From Clostridia bacterium (GTDB lineage: Bacteria; Bacillota; Clostridia; Christensenellales; UBA1242): 15,319 bases of DNA. The number at the start of each line of letters is the position of its first letter. Within the stretch, counting starts at the first letter, position 1. The notes under the pieces were generated by a model. It was not told where the DNA came from. It saw only the letters and a program-made list of their open reading frames with translations, and ran no database searches. Position numbers and translations under genes: made by a program. This document shows, piece after piece, positions 14,213 to 15,319 of this stretch. The stretch spans positions 1 through 15,319 of the forward strand of contig JALOBO010000034.1 in assembly GCA_023228225.1 (NCBI GenBank), given 5' to 3'.

Positions 14213-14860
14213 ATGAAAAATATTATGTATGCAACACTAATATTTTTATTGCTCTGTGGAGTCTCCACAGCAACACCTGTAATAACACCTATAGGAAACA
14301 CAAATATAGTAGTAGCAAATGGGACAAATGTTAATTTTGCCTTTAATTCTACAGAGGCAATAGTAACATCACACTTCATTTTAGATGGAGTAGATACAAC
14401 AAGTGGCGCGCAGTCAATGAGTTATTCATTTGATGAGCCTGCAACATATTATAACGTTACTGTATATGCAGAAAATGGAAACGGGATAAGCAATAGTATA
14501 GCGTATCATGTAACCACGACAAGAATTATGGCAACTGCACCAGTAGCATATATGGATGAATCAAGATATGACGTACTGAAAGAAAATTTTGTAGATTTGG
14601 ACTATGAAGGTATAATGAGCTCTGCAATGTTTCCCTTCACGGACCTTATAGGCAGAATTTTCTATCTGGTATTATTTGCAATGCCATTCTTGTTATTATG
14701 GAAACAGCAGGAGAAAATGACAATACCAACAGTGCTTGCGCTGTTTTTAGGTTGTCTGTTTATAGGTTTTATTCCAGAACAGTTTAAAAACTTTATAATT
14801 TATGCTGTTATACTGAGCTTTGCGGCAAATTTCTTCTTTATGAGCAGAGAGCGCAGATAA
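14213..14860 (+). CDS. Secreted Ig/PKD-like ectodomain with three C-terminal helices, 215 aa
   Basis: Residues 1-20 are a signal peptide (cut near STA). Residues 21-105 form a beta-rich ectodomain: PVITPIGNTNIVVANGT, a strand with FDEPATYYNVTVYAENGNG and three or four N-x-S/T sites, the look of a PKD/Ig-like repeat. A short linker leads to three hydrophobic helices (about 148-165, 171-188 and 191-209), ending in a basic tail (SRERR). The order signal-ectodomain-three helices is the same as in the 1191-aa protein. No gap separates it from the 127-aa gene and the RBS is weak (GGGGCTGG), which suggests translation by coupling. It is the last gene of the operon. A virion or cell-surface membrane component is likely; family unknown. 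Confidence 0.82.
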   Translation: MKNIMYATLIFLLLCGVSTATPVITPIGNTNIVVANGTNVNFAFNSTEAIVTSHFILDGVDTTSGAQSMSYSFDEPATYYNVTVYAENGNGISNSIAYHVTTTRIMATAPVAYMDESRYDVLKENFVDLDYEGIMSSAMFPFTDLIGRIFYLVLFAMPFLLLWKQQEKMTIPTVLALFLGCLFIGFIPEQFKNFIIYAVILSFAANFFFMSRERR

Positions 14861-14870
14861 CCTTAAATTA

Positions 14871-14915
14871 TTATTTTTTTTTTTAAAAAAAAAGAAAGTG
14901 GGTATTAGCCACTTT
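14871..14915. terminator. Bidirectional terminator between convergent genes
   Basis: T11 (14874-14884) followed by A9 (14885-14893) serves as a T tract for both strands. Next to it, AAAGTGG (14895-14901) and CCACTTT (14909-14915) form a 7-bp stem that on the minus strand directly precedes the T run, an intrinsic-terminator shape. Homopolymers of this length may be miscounted in an assembly. Confidence 0.65.
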
Positions 14916-14918
14916 AAA

Positions 14919-15173
14919 TTAATTGCTTTCGTTTTGAGATTTTTTAAGAGATTCGTAAAACTCTCGCAGTGTATCCAGGATACAAGATTCAGGGAAATCT
15001 AGTTCAATGCTTAGTTGAATGTTTTCACCTGTCACCATGCAAAAGGGTAATCCTCCTCTTGTAAACCTGCATGGACAGGATTTACAAGAAGCAATTACGA
15101 GTACCCTCTTTTTCTGCTTTTCTGTGTCAACTGCTTTTATTACACTGTTTTTTATCTCATACTTTTTTACCAT
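14919..15173 (-). CDS. Small Cys-rich protein, putative zinc binder, 84 aa
   Basis: 84 residues with C30-x2-C33-x-C35 (SCKSCPCRF), C45 (PFC) and C64 (ESC), a tight cluster that fits one metal site. The N-terminal strand-rich part (YEIKNSVIKAVDTEK) and the acidic, helical C-terminus (LREFYESLKKSQNE) flank it. I do not recognise a named family. The start at 15171-15173 has CAGGAG (15181-15186) and a TATA box at 15229-15240. A perfect palindrome at the expected transcript start hints at repression, perhaps by itself. It resembles in kind the Cys-rich genes at the left end, although the sequences are not alike. Confidence 0.78.
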   Translation of the reverse strand: MVKKYEIKNSVIKAVDTEKQKKRVLVIASCKSCPCRFTRGGLPFCMVTGENIQLSIELDFPESCILDTLREFYESLKKSQNESN

Positions 15174-15178
15174 TTTTT

Positions 15179-15242
15179 AACTCCTGTTTTTTACGTAACA
15201 GTGCAAGCACTGCGATACGACATTATACACTATTTATATATA
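15179..15242 (-). promoter_or_regulatory. Promoter with palindromic operator-like site
   Basis: Minus-strand TATA box CTTATATATAAATAG (about 15228-15242). CAGTGC-AA-GCACTG, a perfect 6-bp inverted repeat, lies at 15199-15212, where transcription should begin. RBS CAGGAG follows at 15181-15186. A dimeric repressor on the palindrome would block the start site. Confidence 0.55.
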
Positions 15243-15319
15243 AGTCTTTTTATTACCAGTAAATTCCAATACCACTGACTACACCCATACTCATGTGAAC
15301 TACCACCGAGCTAAAGACT
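15243..15319. other. Right-edge stretch with 7-base inverted arms
   Basis: AGTCTTT (15243-15249) and AAAGACT (15313-15319) are perfect inverted arms 77 bases apart, the second ending at the window edge. The minus strand begins with a D-arm-like AGCTCGGTGGTAG, but I cannot fold a proper anticodon or T arm, so I do not call a tRNA. No gene is seen in 15174-15319 apart from the promoter. Confidence 0.25.

Noticed and set aside
15243..15319. tRNA gene on the minus strand (7-bp acceptor-like arms, 77 nt long, AGCTCGGTGGTAG near the 5' end)
   Set aside because: I could not form a D stem, a 5-bp anticodon stem or a T arm with a GTTC-type loop; only the outer arms and a short D-like string fit. It may be a degraded tRNA end or chance.
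1..15319. CRISPR array, insertion sequence, rRNA or integrase
   Set aside because: No regularly spaced repeats, no transposase or tyrosine/serine recombinase motifs and no rRNA-like stretches were seen on reading both strands.
22..15319. Terminal inverted repeats joining the two window ends
   Set aside because: The first ~60 bases and the reverse complement of the last ~60 bases do not match; the inverted arms noted at each end are local only.

Overview
The window looks archaeal. Most genes are preceded by an A/T-rich TATA box (TTTATATA-type) 20-30 nt upstream of the likely transcript start, and by Shine-Dalgarno sequences of the GGTGAT/GAGGTG kind. A methanogen-related or ANME-type euryarchaeon (Methanosarcinales-like) is my best guess, from the style of the secreted proteins (DUF2341-like, carboxypeptidase-regulatory-like) and the many small Cys-rich proteins; this is inference, not proof. 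Gene content is that of a mobile element (virus, plasmid or integrated element). There are almost no housekeeping genes, many orphans, three very large proteins and many membrane proteins. I see no integrase, polymerase, terminase, replication initiator or recognisable capsid protein, so the element type stays open.

Layout. Bases 1-1744 hold five small minus-strand genes (two orphans and three Cys-rich, probably zinc-binding proteins) with A/T-rich terminators and a 25-nt direct repeat. Bases 1852-4641 (+) encode a 929-residue polyvalent protein with an LPD29-like domain, a short DUF5710/HARP-like motif and a clear DUF3560 domain; such proteins are known from phages and conjugative elements. 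A minus-strand orphan (177 aa) faces it. Bases 5335-9093 (+) form an operon of a four-helix membrane protein, an 82-aa basic protein and a 955-aa protein with a hydrophobic Gly-rich segment, a nucleotidyltransferase-like domain and a histone-like Lys/Ser/Ala tail. A minus-strand pair follows, a 37-aa peptide coupled to an HD-domain phosphohydrolase (9112-9767). Bases 9914-14860 (+) form a surface operon: a DUF5658-like membrane protein, a 1191-aa secreted and membrane-anchored protein, a 127-aa membrane protein and a 215-aa signal-peptide/ectodomain/three-helix protein. A Cys-rich minus-strand gene with a palindromic operator-like site (14919-15173) ends the coding part.

How it may work together (inference). 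Small minus-strand genes would be early or regulatory functions. The plus-strand blocks, two of which share a promoter architecture, would make the particle or transfer apparatus: a spike-like surface protein, membrane proteins, and two large basic multidomain proteins that could travel with the DNA. The polyvalent protein, the nucleotidyltransferase protein and a membrane/spike module with no visible capsid gene together make this a candidate for an undescribed membrane-enveloped virus or vesicle-forming plasmid.

Only small intergenic gaps exist (none over 300 bases). Two start sites were moved from the longest possible ORF on promoter/ribosome-binding-site evidence (1744 and 13829), and one 37-aa gene (9654-9767) was added.
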